Assembly: GCF_003390325.1 (NCBI RefSeq)
Contig: NZ_QUOK01000008.1
Coordinates: forward strand, 1-64,000
DNA length: 64,000 bases
DNA from: Rhodohalobacter sp. SW132
Lineage (GTDB): Bacteria; Bacteroidota; Rhodothermia; Balneolales; Balneolaceae
Direction: 5' to 3'
Made by a program: the position numbers and the translations under genes
In this document: one piece after another, positions 45,501 to 53,571 of the stretch
How positions within the stretch are numbered: the first letter of the stretch is position 1
Layout: each line of letters opens with the position of its first letter
Notes under the pieces: model-generated
What the model was told of the DNA's origin: nothing
Seen by the model: only the letters and a program-made list of their open reading frames with translations
Database searches by the model: none

Positions 45501-46787
45501 ATGGACAGACAAGCACTACAGGAAAGATTTGGTTTAAATGGAGAGTCTGCTGCAATCCGCCAGGTTGTGGACAAAATCAGGCAGATCGCCAAAACAGATA
45601 TCACCGTTCTGCTGCAGGGTGAGAGCGGCACCGGTAAAGATGTAACCGCGCGCGCTATTCACTCAATCAGTGAAAGAAAAAATTCTGACCTGGTAATTGT
45701 AAACTGTGGCGCTATTCCGGAAGGGATCATTGAAAGTGAGCTTTTCGGTCATGAGAAAGGCGCATTTACCGGGGCTCATGAGGCGCGCAAGGGATATTTT
45801 GAGAAAGCGGATAACGGAACCATTTTTTTAGATGAAATCGCCGATACACCCAAAAATATCCAGGTGAAACTTCTAAGAGTTCTCGAATCCGGCGAATTTT
45901 TCCGTGTGGGTTCCAGCAAGATGTATACATCGAACGTTCGGGTTATTGCGGCAACTAATAAGGATCTCTGGGAGGAAGTACAGCAGGGTAACTTCAGAGA
46001 AGATCTCTACTACCGCCTCGATACGGTTAAAATTAAGCTTCCTCCGCTTCGTGATCGCCAGGAAGATGTAGTCCCCATTTTCAGAAAGTTTGTCAACGAA
46101 TTCTCTTCAAAATACGATTCAGTATTTAAAGGTTTTTCTGATGAAGCCCGGGAGCTGCTCATCTCCTACCGGTGGCCGGGGAATGTACGTGAATTGAAGA
46201 ATGTGGCTGAACAGCTTGTTGTTCTTGAAAAATCTCAGTTTATAGATAAAGAACGTCTTCAGAAATATCTGAAAGGAAGACAGCATCAGGGCTCGGCGGA
46301 TAATCTGCCCGTTGTTGCAGCGAAAAGCGATAGTGAAGATGAGCATGAATTTAAATCCAGCTCCTCTCAGGATCCAACTTTGATCTACCGTGCACTCGTC
46401 GAGATGCGAACCGACCTGTCAGATCTTAAAAAGATGCTGGCTAAATTTCTTTACTCCTCTTTCAGTCAAAAGGAGATAAAAGCATTGCCCGAAGCGATGC
46501 CGCGTGAATTTGACCCAAATGATATTTCAGTCTATACCAACGAGCACGGGGAAGAAAGTTTGGGAATACGTTCGATGAACCGTAATGAAAATGAAGAACC
46601 GGCTGAAGGCTCGGCAATTCAATCTTTTTTTGGTGAAGATGAAATTCCATCCATTGAAAAAGCAGAAAAGTTTTTGATTCAGCAAGCGTTAAAGAAATTC
46701 GAAGGTAACCGCAGAAAAGCTTCGGAAGCCCTCGGTGTTAGTGAACGCACCCTGTACAGAAAACTGGATCAGTATGAACTCCAATAA
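45501..46787 (+). CDS. sigma-54-dependent transcriptional activator without receiver domain
   Basis: A 428-aa AAA+ activator of sigma-54 RNA polymerase. The Walker A motif GESGTGKD lies near residue 40, GAFTGA (the loop that contacts sigma-54) at 87-92, Walker B TIFLDEIAD near 118, and a C-terminal Fis-type helix-turn-helix (NRRKASEALGVSERTLYRKL). There is no N-terminal receiver or GAF domain, so it is not a classical two-component regulator. An acidic linker (residues about 270-360) separates the AAA and HTH parts. Its last codons overlap lptE, an arrangement I recall as common in Bacteroidota. Confidence 0.94.
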   Translation: MDRQALQERFGLNGESAAIRQVVDKIRQIAKTDITVLLQGESGTGKDVTARAIHSISERKNSDLVIVNCGAIPEGIIESELFGHEKGAFTGAHEARKGYFEKADNGTIFLDEIADTPKNIQVKLLRVLESGEFFRVGSSKMYTSNVRVIAATNKDLWEEVQQGNFREDLYYRLDTVKIKLPPLRDRQEDVVPIFRKFVNEFSSKYDSVFKGFSDEARELLISYRWPGNVRELKNVAEQLVVLEKSQFIDKERLQKYLKGRQHQGSADNLPVVAAKSDSEDEHEFKSSSSQDPTLIYRALVEMRTDLSDLKKMLAKFLYSSFSQKEIKALPEAMPREFDPNDISVYTNEHGEESLGIRSMNRNENEEPAEGSAIQSFFGEDEIPSIEKAEKFLIQQALKKFEGNRRKASEALGVSERTLYRKLDQYELQ

Positions 46788-47292
46788 ACGCTCGTTTCTC
46801 ATAGTCGTTATTCTGCTCGCTCTGACCATTCCTGCCTGTGTTCAATACAGTTTTACAGGCACCAGTATACCGTCGGATGTCAGAAATATTTATATTCCAT
46901 TCTTCCCGGATAATTCGCAAAGCGGCCTGGGAGATTTATCAGATCGGCTTAATAATGCGCTTATCAACCGATTTGTGAACCAGAGTCGCCTCTCGTTAAA
47001 TAATGATCGGGAGGGAGCAGATTCATGGATGGAAGGCACTATTCAATCCTATAGAAACCGGCCATTCAGTGTGGGAGGTGACGAACAGGCAAACCTGAAT
47101 GAAATTCAAATCGTGGTGCGGGCAACGTTTCAATTTGCCAGGGACGATCAGCCTGAATACAGTAAAAACTTCACCGGAAGTGCCACGTATGATGTTCTCC
47201 AAAACCCGGTGGACGGTGAGCTTGAAGCAGCCGAAGCGGCGCTGCAACAAATTGCAAACAATGCTTTTAATGATGCAGTGAGTAATTGGTAG
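46774..47292 (+). CDS. lptE: LptE-family LPS-assembly lipoprotein
   Basis: A 172-aa lipoprotein; the signal ends LALTIPAC with the lipidated Cys near residue 22. The mature part begins YSFTGTSIPSDVRNIYIPFFPDNS, the phylum-specific LptE signature, with the later IQIVVRATFQF strand. LptE plugs the LptD barrel that inserts lipopolysaccharide in the outer membrane. The ATG lies within the sigma-54 gene 3' end (14-base overlap), so the two are co-translated. LptD is not in the window. Confidence 0.87.
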   Translation: MNSNKRSFLIVVILLALTIPACVQYSFTGTSIPSDVRNIYIPFFPDNSQSGLGDLSDRLNNALINRFVNQSRLSLNNDREGADSWMEGTIQSYRNRPFSVGGDEQANLNEIQIVVRATFQFARDDQPEYSKNFTGSATYDVLQNPVDGELEAAEAALQQIANNAFNDAVSNW

Positions 47293-47416
47293 TGACAATA
47301 TCTAAACATTTTTGTACTATCCACTAATTACCTAAATTGAGCATAATGGTTGATCCCAGTTATCTAAGGATATCTTGCTCGATAAAAACGTGTAACTAAA
47401 ATTTGGCTCTCTTTTG

Positions 47417-48043
47417 ATGGATTTACCTACTGGCGAAGTACCCGAATCCTATAAAATCTATTTCGATCTCTTTGAGGAAGATCCCCAGGGAACGATAAAA
47501 AAACTGGAAAACCACGTTACCCGCCGTAACAGCGGGGCTGTAGGCTATTTTTTCCTGGCCGTACTATGCCGGAAAGCAGGGAATAATACCGCAGCTGTGA
47601 AGTTCGCACTATCTGCAAAAATCCTGGCCCCCGGCAGCAAATTTTTCAGTCAGCTCCCCTATTATATCCAGCATCCCGATCTTTTTAATGCCTGGGTTCC
47701 ATCTACAAACCTGCCCTCGTTTCAGCCTGCGCCGCGAAAAACGCAAAGTTCTCACCCAATTGAAGATCTCGATCAGTTGATCACAAAACTATCCGGTGTG
47801 GAATCCAAACGAATCAGGTTATCTGAGGATGATGCTGAAAAACGCGATCTTAGCGAGAGTTCCGCAAATGTGGACGATATAGTAACTGAAACTCTTGCAT
47901 TGATTCATGAAAAGCAGAAAAATTACACCGCAGCTATCAGTGTCTACCAACAGCTAAGGCTGGCCAATAGCTCTAAAAAGGAGGCGTATGATGAGGAAAT
48001 TCTTCGCCTGCAGCAACTGGCCAATTCCAGTAAAAAAAATTAA
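47417..48043 (+). CDS. TPR-like hypothetical protein after lptE
   Basis: 208 aa from the ATG; a TTG lies one codon upstream. The N-terminal half is helical (FDLFEEDPQGTIKKLENHVTRR, AVGYFFLAVLCRKAGNNTAAVKFALSAKILAPGSKFF) in the style of a TPR pair, followed by a disordered Ser/Pro-rich linker, an acidic part, and a final TPR-like unit (EKQKNYTAAISVYQQL). No signal peptide is seen. A TPR-type protein downstream of lptE would be expected from the usual arrangement in this phylum. Exact role unknown. Confidence 0.7.
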   Translation: MDLPTGEVPESYKIYFDLFEEDPQGTIKKLENHVTRRNSGAVGYFFLAVLCRKAGNNTAAVKFALSAKILAPGSKFFSQLPYYIQHPDLFNAWVPSTNLPSFQPAPRKTQSSHPIEDLDQLITKLSGVESKRIRLSEDDAEKRDLSESSANVDDIVTETLALIHEKQKNYTAAISVYQQLRLANSSKKEAYDEEILRLQQLANSSKKN

Positions 48044-48157
48044 TGCCAGGCCAGTGCTGATTTAACGGGTTAAGGAAAGATCTTCATCCAAACATTCCCA
48101 TCATTTCATCGATCACACCACAGTAGTGCCGTGTAACTGGTCAGCGATCTAAAGGCA

Positions 48158-48233
48158 GTCATCGGATGAGTCATTCAGAAATCCTGAATTGATTCAGCGT
48201 GACTCGACTTTTCAAAAAAACTCATCCGATGAC
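48158..48233. repeat. 14-base inverted repeat GTCATCGGATGAGT...ACTCATCCGATGAC
   Basis: Perfect 14-base arms (48158-48171 and 48220-48233) separated by 48 bases. It lies in the gap between convergent genes. The arm matches the CTCATCCG hairpin at 42012-42042, so this is a second copy of a dispersed motif. The intervening bases contain the shorter stem TTCAGAAATCCTGAA. Confidence 0.7.
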
Positions 48234-48262
48234 ACAACACTTTAATGTATTTGGATGTTCTT

Positions 48263-48904
48263 CTATCCTTTAACAAACGGATTGTTTTTCTTCTCTTGTC
48301 CAACCGTGGTAGAAGGTCCGTGCCCCGGGTACACTACTGTTTCATCAGGCAGAGTGTAAATTTTATCTCGGATTGATTTTGTAAGCAGATCCATATCTCC
48401 TTTGTAAAGATCCGCCCGCCCCACGCTTCCTTTGAATAGGGTGTCTCCCGCAATCAGTAGGTTTTCATCTTCAAAATAGATAGAAAGATGATCGGGAGCA
48501 TGACCTGGCGTATATAGCAGATCCATAGTAAACGACCCCAGCGTAAATGCTTTTTGCTCTTCCAGTTTTTCCGGGGTGAATGACAGTTCATCCGCTTTAA
48601 GTCTGAACATTGCAGCCTGTTCTGAAATATGATTCCAGGGATGTAAATCTTTGTGGCTCAGGTATACATCCGTATCGAATGCAGAAAGCACAAATGGCAG
48701 TCCCAGGACATGATCAATATGCGCATGAGTGAGCAGAACACCAATCAACCGGCTGTTCTGGTTGCCAAGTTCAGCGCGAAATCTCGAGAATTCTTTCTTA
48801 TTCGAAAAACCGGGGTCAATCAAAATGGATTCACCACCTTGAGTCAGCAGATAAGTGTTCTCCGCAAAAGGTCCCACTTCAAATGATTTGATATCCAGTG
48901 CCAT
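48263..48904 (-). CDS. MBL-fold metal-dependent hydrolase (glyoxalase II-like)
   Basis: 213 aa with the full metallo-beta-lactamase metal set: LLTHAHIDHVLG (HxHxDH), the later H in TPGHAPDHLS, the Asp in LIAGDTLFKGSVGRADL, and the C-terminal YPGHGPSTTVGQEK. It begins MALDIKSFEVGPFAENTYLL, typical of small glyoxalase II-like hydrolases; the ATG is preferred over one 14 codons upstream. Substrate not known; persulfide or hydroxyacylglutathione are options. It starts 14 bases after the L31 terminator. Confidence 0.88.
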   Translation of the reverse strand: MALDIKSFEVGPFAENTYLLTQGGESILIDPGFSNKKEFSRFRAELGNQNSRLIGVLLTHAHIDHVLGLPFVLSAFDTDVYLSHKDLHPWNHISEQAAMFRLKADELSFTPEKLEEQKAFTLGSFTMDLLYTPGHAPDHLSIYFEDENLLIAGDTLFKGSVGRADLYKGDMDLLTKSIRDKIYTLPDETVVYPGHGPSTTVGQEKKNNPFVKG

Positions 48905-48917
48905 ACGAACGGTTTTA

Positions 48918-48957
48918 AATAAAAAAAGGATGTACTGACAATACAATACATCCTTTT
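48918..48957 (-). terminator. intrinsic terminator of the L31 gene
   Basis: Minus-strand stem AAAAGGATGTA/TACATCCTTTT with a 12-base loop and a T7 run. It ends 17 bases after the L31 stop and lies only 14 bases in front of the MBL hydrolase start, so that gene needs read-through or a promoter inside the terminator. Confidence 0.9.
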
Positions 48958-48974
48958 AAAAATGGAAACAGAAT

Positions 48975-49187
48975 TTACTTGCGCTTGTATCGCTTGTTGA
49001 AACGATCGATACGGTCGGCTTTTTTCTGGATCTTTTGATCCTTGTTGTAAAACGGATGATTTTTTGAATCAATCTCGCTCTTGAATATACCATCTTCTGT
49101 TTCGATGGTGCTTCTGGTTTTCATCTCAGAACCGTCACTCATTATAACGGTAATTTCCTTATAGTCAGGATGGATTCCTTTTTTCAT
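48975..49187 (-). CDS. rpmE: 50S ribosomal protein L31, zinc-free form
   Basis: 70 aa. MKKGIHPDYKEITV and the C-terminal DRIDRFNKRYKR match L31. The four zinc-binding Cys of the E. coli-type protein are absent: where CSCG is expected the sequence is IMSDGSEMKTRS, and the later CxxC is replaced by SKNHPFY. Such Cys-less L31 can replace the zinc form when zinc is scarce, or be the only form, as is common in this phylum. Monocistronic with its own terminator. Confidence 0.9.
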   Translation of the reverse strand: MKKGIHPDYKEITVIMSDGSEMKTRSTIETEDGIFKSEIDSKNHPFYNKDQKIQKKADRIDRFNKRYKRK

Positions 49188-49256
49188 AACTCAACAATCT
49201 TTTTGATTTTGTCGTAGAACAGTTAAGATAAGGGTTCGCTGAAATTATTGCAATGA

Positions 49257-50753
49257 TCATTCTAAATCAGAATAATCATCTTCATCGAACTCTCCCATGC
49301 CGCCAAGCATGGAACCGAGCATATCACTATAGGTTCGCTGTTCATCCAGGTCTTCCTTTCCGAGCATGGAGTTCTGATGGAGCGCTTCTATCACAAAATC
49401 CATCACAGCATATTCATCCCCACCTTTAACGCTTTCAATTTGAGTTGCGATCTCCTTCAGTCCGGTAATTTTATCCAATCTTTTTCGGTATTCTTTATCC
49501 GGAAGCGAATCAGGCAGTTCGAGTGAATTTCCGGCTGCAAACCAGTCCAGTATCTGCTGATATGGGTGACCGTTTTCTTCACCAGATTTTTTCTGCTGGG
49601 GATCGGGCAGTAGTTCTTTAAAAGCAGAATTAATCGCCCTGCCGAGCAGATGTTTAGCTACGTTCACCGCCCCTTCCTGCTCTCCTTCATACACCAGTTC
49701 AAGCTTGCCGGTAATAGCCGGAACCATGTGAAATAAATCTGTGATCCGCAGCGTCGTGGATGTTTCACCATTCGACACCATTCGTCGTTCTGCCGCTGAT
49801 ATAACCTGTTCAAAACCCGTTATGGTCATACGCGCCGATACACCGCTTTTTTGATCGATATATTCACTTTCTCTCGCCTCAAAAGCCACCCGTGCCAGAA
49901 TCCGGCGATAGACATCCGGCATCTGAACTGACAGCTCCCCATCTCGTTCTGTCCACGCCTCCTGCCCGGCAATCTCTTCCGCAATTTGAATATTTTTTGG
50001 ATAATGCGTGATGATTTGAGAGTCAATTCTGTCTTTCAGCGGAGTGATAATATTTCCGCGGTTTGTATAATCTTCGGGATTTGCAGAAAAACCCATGAAC
50101 AGGTCCAGCGGAATACGGATATTAAATCCGCGAATCTGAATATCACGTTCCTGCATGATGTTTAAGAGCGCAACCTGTATTCGCGGCTGAAGATCAGGGA
50201 GTTCATTGATGACAAAAATGCCCCGGTTCACTCTTGGAATCAGGCCAAAATTAATCACTTCCTCATCTGCGAGTGTAAGGCGTTTTGATGCAGCTTTAAT
50301 CGGGTCGAGATCTCCTATGAGATCCGCAACGGTTGTATCGGGTGTGGCGAGCTTTTCTCCGTATCGCTGCTCTCTGCCAATCCACTCAATCGGCGTATCA
50401 TCCCCATCCTGTTCAATTTTCTCCCTTGCATATTTTGAAACGGGATGATAGGGATCGTCATGTATTTCGGAGCCTGCAACAATGGGCATCTCGTCATCTA
50501 AAAAGTGTACCAGCATTCTCAGAATCTTCGTTTTTGCCTGACCCCTTAGCCCAAGTAGCAGCAGGTCGTGTCTGCCGAGTATGGCATTTTGGAGTTGGGG
50601 AATAACCGAGTGATCATAACCCAGGATTCCCGGGAACAGCTCTTCTCCGCTGCGCATTTTTGTGATCAGATTTCTCCGCAGTTCATCCTTAACAGAAACT
50701 GATTTCCACCCGCTTTCTTTGAGTTCACCTAACGTGCCGACTTTCTTGCTCAT
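49257..50753 (-). CDS. magnesium-chelatase/MoxR-like AAA+ ATPase
   Basis: A 498-aa AAA+ protein. Walker A is LLGLRGQAKTKIL near residue 67, Walker B is FVINELPDLQPR, with Asn in place of the usual Asp, a form I recall as conserved in this subgroup. Sensor-1 is MGFSANPEDYTNRG and the arginine-finger region is PLKDRIDSQI. The C-terminal helical part ends in an acidic tail (DEDDYSDLE). Such proteins normally pair with a VWA-domain protein (ChlD/CoxE-like) as metal-insertion or co-chaperone complexes; no VWA gene is adjacent here, so the target is unknown. Confidence 0.85.
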   Translation of the reverse strand: MSKKVGTLGELKESGWKSVSVKDELRRNLITKMRSGEELFPGILGYDHSVIPQLQNAILGRHDLLLLGLRGQAKTKILRMLVHFLDDEMPIVAGSEIHDDPYHPVSKYAREKIEQDGDDTPIEWIGREQRYGEKLATPDTTVADLIGDLDPIKAASKRLTLADEEVINFGLIPRVNRGIFVINELPDLQPRIQVALLNIMQERDIQIRGFNIRIPLDLFMGFSANPEDYTNRGNIITPLKDRIDSQIITHYPKNIQIAEEIAGQEAWTERDGELSVQMPDVYRRILARVAFEARESEYIDQKSGVSARMTITGFEQVISAAERRMVSNGETSTTLRITDLFHMVPAITGKLELVYEGEQEGAVNVAKHLLGRAINSAFKELLPDPQQKKSGEENGHPYQQILDWFAAGNSLELPDSLPDKEYRKRLDKITGLKEIATQIESVKGGDEYAVMDFVIEALHQNSMLGKEDLDEQRTYSDMLGSMLGGMGEFDEDDYSDLE

Positions 50754-50903
50754 GTAAATGTTTTGAATTGAGTTCTCTGTGCAGAAGTCAAAACTTAAAA
50801 AACGGCAACTTCATTTCAACCTAAGTGCTTTTTAAAAAATGAGTAAAAAAGCGGCTGATATTGTTTGAAAACGGCGTGGTACTGTGGAGTTTATCATCAA
50901 TAC

Positions 50904-51042
50904 CGTCATGCCGGACTTCGATCCGGCATCTCCCATTTTTGTTCGAGCTTTAGATACTGCCAGTGGCAAACATTTCCACGTTGCGTAGATGGGAGATCCC
51001 GCATCCCCCGAAGAAATCCCCGCGGTAAAGTGCGGGATGACG
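50904..51042. repeat. 139-base imperfect inverted repeat (GTCATCCCG-type)
   Basis: The left end CGTCATGCCGGACTTCGATCCGGCATCTCCCAT contains a local hairpin (ATGCCGGA/TCCGGCAT); the right end reads AGATGGGAGATCCCGC...GCGGGATGACG. The two ends are inverted copies, with the ATCTCCCAT word conserved in both. This is the common extragenic palindrome type that starts and ends in GTCAT. It lies between the AAA+ gene and pabB; the remaining bases hold no gene. Confidence 0.65.
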
Positions 51043-51096
51043 TTGCACCGGTGCGTTTTACACTGATCAATTATCGAACACCAGCTTTCACGATAA

Positions 51097-52380
51097 TCAA
51101 AGAGATGTGAGAACACGGGATTTTATTTTGGTTTCTTCCCACTCTTCCTCCGGTTTGGAATCCCCGGTGATCGCCCCGCCGACCGGATAGTGCAGTCTGT
51201 TATTCTGAAGGATACAGGAGCGTATCACCACATTAAAATCAAAATCTCCGTTTGGGTTGATATATCCGATTGCCCCGGAATAGATTCCTCTCTTGTAACT
51301 CTCCATCTTTTCGATCTGTTTCATCACCCGTAATTTTGGTGCACCCGTCATTGATCCCATCGGAAAGCAGGCTTTAATTGCGTCCACCGGGTCTGTGTCG
51401 GGCCTCAGCTCCCCTTCAACCCGTGAAATCAGCTGATGAACGGTTCCAAAACTCTGAATATCGTACAGTTTGCTAACCTTGATAGAACCGGGGCGCGATA
51501 CTTTAGAGAGATCATGCCTTACCAGGTCTACGATCATCAGGTTTTCAGCCTCATTTTTTTCACTCTTCAGCTCATTTCTGAGTTTCAGATCTATCTCCGG
51601 GTCCGTGCTTCTGCCCGATGTTCCTTTAATGGGTTCCGACAAAATTGTGCTCCCCTCCTTCTTCAGAAATCTTTCCGGTGAATTGCAGCAGACAGTAAAA
51701 TCATCCATCTCGATCAGGCTGGCAAAAGGAACGGGATTAACACCACTCATCCGCCTGAATAATTGAAAAGGATCTCCATCATAGTCTGCTGATATTGGAT
51801 ATGAATAGTTCATCTCATAAAAATCACCTTCAGCGATTAACCCTTTAATTTCTTCAACCGCATGCTGATAGGAACTCTCTGAGATTCCCGGTTTGATATT
51901 TTTAATAGGTAAAGCCCGCGCACTGTTCTGTGTATCTACATCAGGAATAGGGAGCGTTTCTCCCAGCAGCTGATCCACTTCACCGCTCTCAATCACAAAT
52001 AGAATGGAGGGTTCCATCATAAAAAGATCAGGAGTTCTGTAGAGCTTTTGGTTTTCGGAACTCAGGGATTCAATGGAATTTTTCATATCGTACCCGATGT
52101 ATCCAAACAACCATCCCGATTCTCGCCTGAACGATTTAAATATCTCCCACGGTTTATCCGTAAATGTTTGCTGCTTTCCGTTGCCTGTCCACCTCGATTC
52201 AAACCCTTCTATAATGAGTTTTTTTTGCGGGAAAGCCGCTATATATGTCCGGTTTGATTCGGGGTGCCCGCTGAGTTGTGATTCAAGTATTACAATCTCT
52301 TTGTTTTCAAAATGATCGGCGGCTTTTTTCAGGTGGTGATAGATTACATCGGTTTGCCGTAGGGAGTTCTTCCTGCTCAT
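51097..52380 (-). CDS. pabB: aminodeoxychorismate synthase component I
   Basis: A 427-aa chorismate-using enzyme. The PIKGTSGR motif has the Lys that distinguishes PabB from anthranilate synthase (which has PIAGT). Other motifs: SPERFLKKEG, MIVDLVRHDLSKV, GSMTGAPKLRVM and IYSGAIGYINPNGDFDFNVVIRS. It makes 4-amino-4-deoxychorismate for folate, using ammonia from PabA, which is not in the window. The N-terminal part is of normal length. No pabC fusion. The upstream interval also serves pyrD on the other strand. Confidence 0.92.
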   Translation of the reverse strand: MSRKNSLRQTDVIYHHLKKAADHFENKEIVILESQLSGHPESNRTYIAAFPQKKLIIEGFESRWTGNGKQQTFTDKPWEIFKSFRRESGWLFGYIGYDMKNSIESLSSENQKLYRTPDLFMMEPSILFVIESGEVDQLLGETLPIPDVDTQNSARALPIKNIKPGISESSYQHAVEEIKGLIAEGDFYEMNYSYPISADYDGDPFQLFRRMSGVNPVPFASLIEMDDFTVCCNSPERFLKKEGSTILSEPIKGTSGRSTDPEIDLKLRNELKSEKNEAENLMIVDLVRHDLSKVSRPGSIKVSKLYDIQSFGTVHQLISRVEGELRPDTDPVDAIKACFPMGSMTGAPKLRVMKQIEKMESYKRGIYSGAIGYINPNGDFDFNVVIRSCILQNNRLHYPVGGAITGDSKPEEEWEETKIKSRVLTSL

Positions 52381-52462
52381 TCAGTTGCTTCTCTTTGTTT
52401 GTTAAAGAATCGACTTCGAACTTAGCGGTTCGATGGTTAACTTACATCAAAATTTTCACCGT

Positions 52463-53542
52463 ATGAATTTCTATAAGGTAGCAGTACGCCCAATCCTCTT
52501 CAAATTCTCTGCTGATTATGCGCATGAACTTGCCATCCAATCTGCAGGGTTCGTAAGTCAGAACCGTATTTTAACCGGGTTAGCGGAAAAAATTTATTCA
52601 AAAAATGATTCTCGTTTACATCAAAAAATCTGGGGACTGAAATTTAAAAATCCCGTGGGTCTTGCCGCCGGGTTTGATAAAAACGGAACGACAACCTACC
52701 TGATGGAGGCACTCGGTTTTGGTTTTCTCGAAGTGGGGAGCATAACGGCAAATGCCTGTACCGGGAATCCCAAGCCAAGGAGTTTCAGGTTACCGGAAGA
52801 TCAATCACTTATCAATCGGTTAGGGCTAAACAACGATGGCGCTAAAACGATCATCAAACGTTTAAAAAAACATGAACATGACGTGCCAATAGGTGTGAAT
52901 ATTGCCAAAACCCACAACCCGGATATCAGCGGTGAACTGGCACTTAAAGATTACCACTTTAGCTTTACGCTGGCTAAAAAAGTAGCTGATTATATAACCA
53001 TCAACATATCATGCCCCAACACTACCGAGGGCAAAACCTTTGAAGATCCTGAACTGCTTAACAAACTTCTTTCACATCTTGAAGTGGGAAATGATGCCTC
53101 CGATCCCCCGGTACTCATAAAATTTTCCGTTGACCTTGATGAACATCAGCTGGTAGAGTTACTGGATATAACAGAGAGCTTCGCCGTCAGCGGTTATGTA
53201 GCAACAAATACATCAGCCCGGCGAGACGCACTCAAAACCTCGTCAGGCAGGTTGAAACGCATTGGAAAGGGTGGTCTAAGCGGCCGGGCAATTCGGGATA
53301 AAAGTACGGATATTATCCGGCAAATTTCTGAGCATACGAAAAGTGAAAAAACGATAATCGGGGTGGGTGGTGTGACTGATGCCGAAAGCGCAATAGAAAA
53401 AATCAAAGCGGGAGCTGATCTTCTGCAAATCTATACCGGAATGGTTTTCGAAGGACCATCCCTCGTAAAAAGAATAAACAGCGGAATTCTCCGGTATCTG
53501 GAAGAGCATAACCTGGATCATGTTTACCAGATCAGATCGTAA
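52463..53542 (+). CDS. pyrD: dihydroorotate dehydrogenase (class 2-like)
   Basis: A 359-aa membrane-associated flavoenzyme that oxidises dihydroorotate, passing electrons to quinone. The N-terminal hydrophobic helices (YKVAVRPILFKFSADYAHELAI) are the quinone-site part of class 2; GLAAGFDKNG, GNPKPRSFRLPEDQSLINR and the FMN-phosphate loop IIGVGGV are seen. The active-site motif NISCPNT has Cys184 where class 2 enzymes have Ser; Cys is the class 1 base. The start was set at MNFYKVA; an upstream in-frame ATG adds 10 residues. Confidence 0.92.
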   Translation: MNFYKVAVRPILFKFSADYAHELAIQSAGFVSQNRILTGLAEKIYSKNDSRLHQKIWGLKFKNPVGLAAGFDKNGTTTYLMEALGFGFLEVGSITANACTGNPKPRSFRLPEDQSLINRLGLNNDGAKTIIKRLKKHEHDVPIGVNIAKTHNPDISGELALKDYHFSFTLAKKVADYITINISCPNTTEGKTFEDPELLNKLLSHLEVGNDASDPPVLIKFSVDLDEHQLVELLDITESFAVSGYVATNTSARRDALKTSSGRLKRIGKGGLSGRAIRDKSTDIIRQISEHTKSEKTIIGVGGVTDAESAIEKIKAGADLLQIYTGMVFEGPSLVKRINSGILRYLEEHNLDHVYQIRS

Positions 53543-53571
53543 TCGTTACGTGCTGATTTTTTTATTCCATC

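Noticed and set aside
48971-49200. Zinc-responsive (Zur) control of L31
   Set aside because: No convincing Zur/Fur box is visible upstream of the L31 gene.
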